A DNA stretch of 64,000 bases from Acidobacteriaceae bacterium (GTDB lineage: Bacteria; Acidobacteriota; Terriglobia; Terriglobales; Acidobacteriaceae), in NCBI GenBank assembly GCA_903642225.1, contig CAHJWI010000004.1:1-64000 (forward strand). Direction: 5' to 3'. Positions 63,909 through 64,000 of the stretch are shown piece by piece. The position numbers and the translations under genes were made by a program. Within the stretch, counting starts at the first letter, position 1. Each line of letters opens with the position of its first letter. A model generated the notes under the pieces. That model had not been told where the DNA came from. It saw only the letters and a program-made list of their open reading frames with translations, and searched no databases.

Positions 63909-63973
63909 ACCACCAGTGAAACACCAACCGGTGCGGATACGCACCTCTGTGTACCCAGCGCGTTATCAGCGGT

Positions 63974-64000
63974 CTAGTACTTCCAGCTCATGTCGGCATC
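63974..64000 (-). CDS. C-terminal end of a protein read into the window (partial)
   Basis: On the minus strand the last 27 bases read DADMSWKY and then TAG (63974-63976). It could be the tail of a gene starting outside the window upstream of purC; the aromatic end recalls outer-membrane barrel proteins, but eight residues prove nothing. Confidence 0.25.
   Translation of the reverse strand, partial: DADMSWKY

Noticed and set aside
1..64000. CRISPR arrays, insertion sequences, toxin-antitoxin or phage-defence genes
   Set aside because: No regularly spaced direct repeats, transposase motifs or known defence domains were found by reading; a tool-based search could still find short ones.

Overview
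The window looks like a chromosomal piece of a GC-rich, diderm, free-living soil bacterium, most likely an acidobacterium (Terriglobia/Acidobacteriaceae type). This placement is inferred from gene content: an LPS-heptose module beside a DUF4254 gene, LolA, a secretin and a Wza-like exporter (all outer-membrane traits), a xylose/xyloside operon, and a decayed gene whose conserved blocks I recognise from large acidobacterial secreted repeat proteins. No rRNA, CRISPR array, integrase or intact transposase was seen. One tRNA (Lys, anticodon TTT) is present.

Layout. 1-6.5 kb: tail of an unknown gene, an alkyltransferase-like DNA repair protein, an ECF sigma factor with its anti-sigma partner, a lytic transglycosylase, a GH28-like beta-helix protein, and a pseudogene remnant. 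6.6-14.7 kb: a two-domain M16 peptidase on the plus strand, then a minus-strand run TPR protein - YvcK - GNAT - M16 peptidase - type IV pilin - LolA. 14.8-19.5 kb: DUF4254 divergent from a tightly overlapping LPS-core operon (GT9 heptosyltransferase, HldE, ATP-grasp), then tRNA-Lys. 19.6-23.1 kb: small proteins, HU, class II aldolase, radical SAM and a small membrane protein.

23.2-52.7 kb is a large extracellular polysaccharide region. It starts with a decayed Wzz/membrane-protein fusion relic and a GT4. Two homologous secreted beta-helix proteins follow in convergent orientation. Then comes a Wzx/Wzy-type core (Wzz-like co-polymerase, a kinase-like ATPase without the Walker A lysine, Wza-like exporter, flippase, ligase/polymerase, GT4), a GT-C membrane transferase, three further GT4s, a polyprenyl-phosphate sugar-1-phosphate transferase, a phosphohexomutase and a mannose-1-phosphate guanylyltransferase, two acyltransferase-3 proteins and a GT2. 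Together these can make GDP-mannose, prime and build a lipid-linked repeat, flip, polymerise, acylate and export it. The beta-helix proteins are plausible processing enzymes (inference).

52.7-60 kb: a xylose module read on the minus strand: ROK repressor - GH3 beta-xylosidase/glucosidase - xylose isomerase - xylulokinase, with an AT-rich candidate operator before the GH3 gene. 60-64 kb: purC - cvpA - Fis-like HTH - TPR/secretin, closely packed.

I found no clearly new defence or mobile system. The best leads are the convergent beta-helix pair in the polysaccharide locus, the ATP-grasp gene locked into the heptose operon, the lysine-less kinase-like protein, the secretin-Fis-CvpA-PurC string, and two gene relics. 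All homology calls are by eye; no database search was run.
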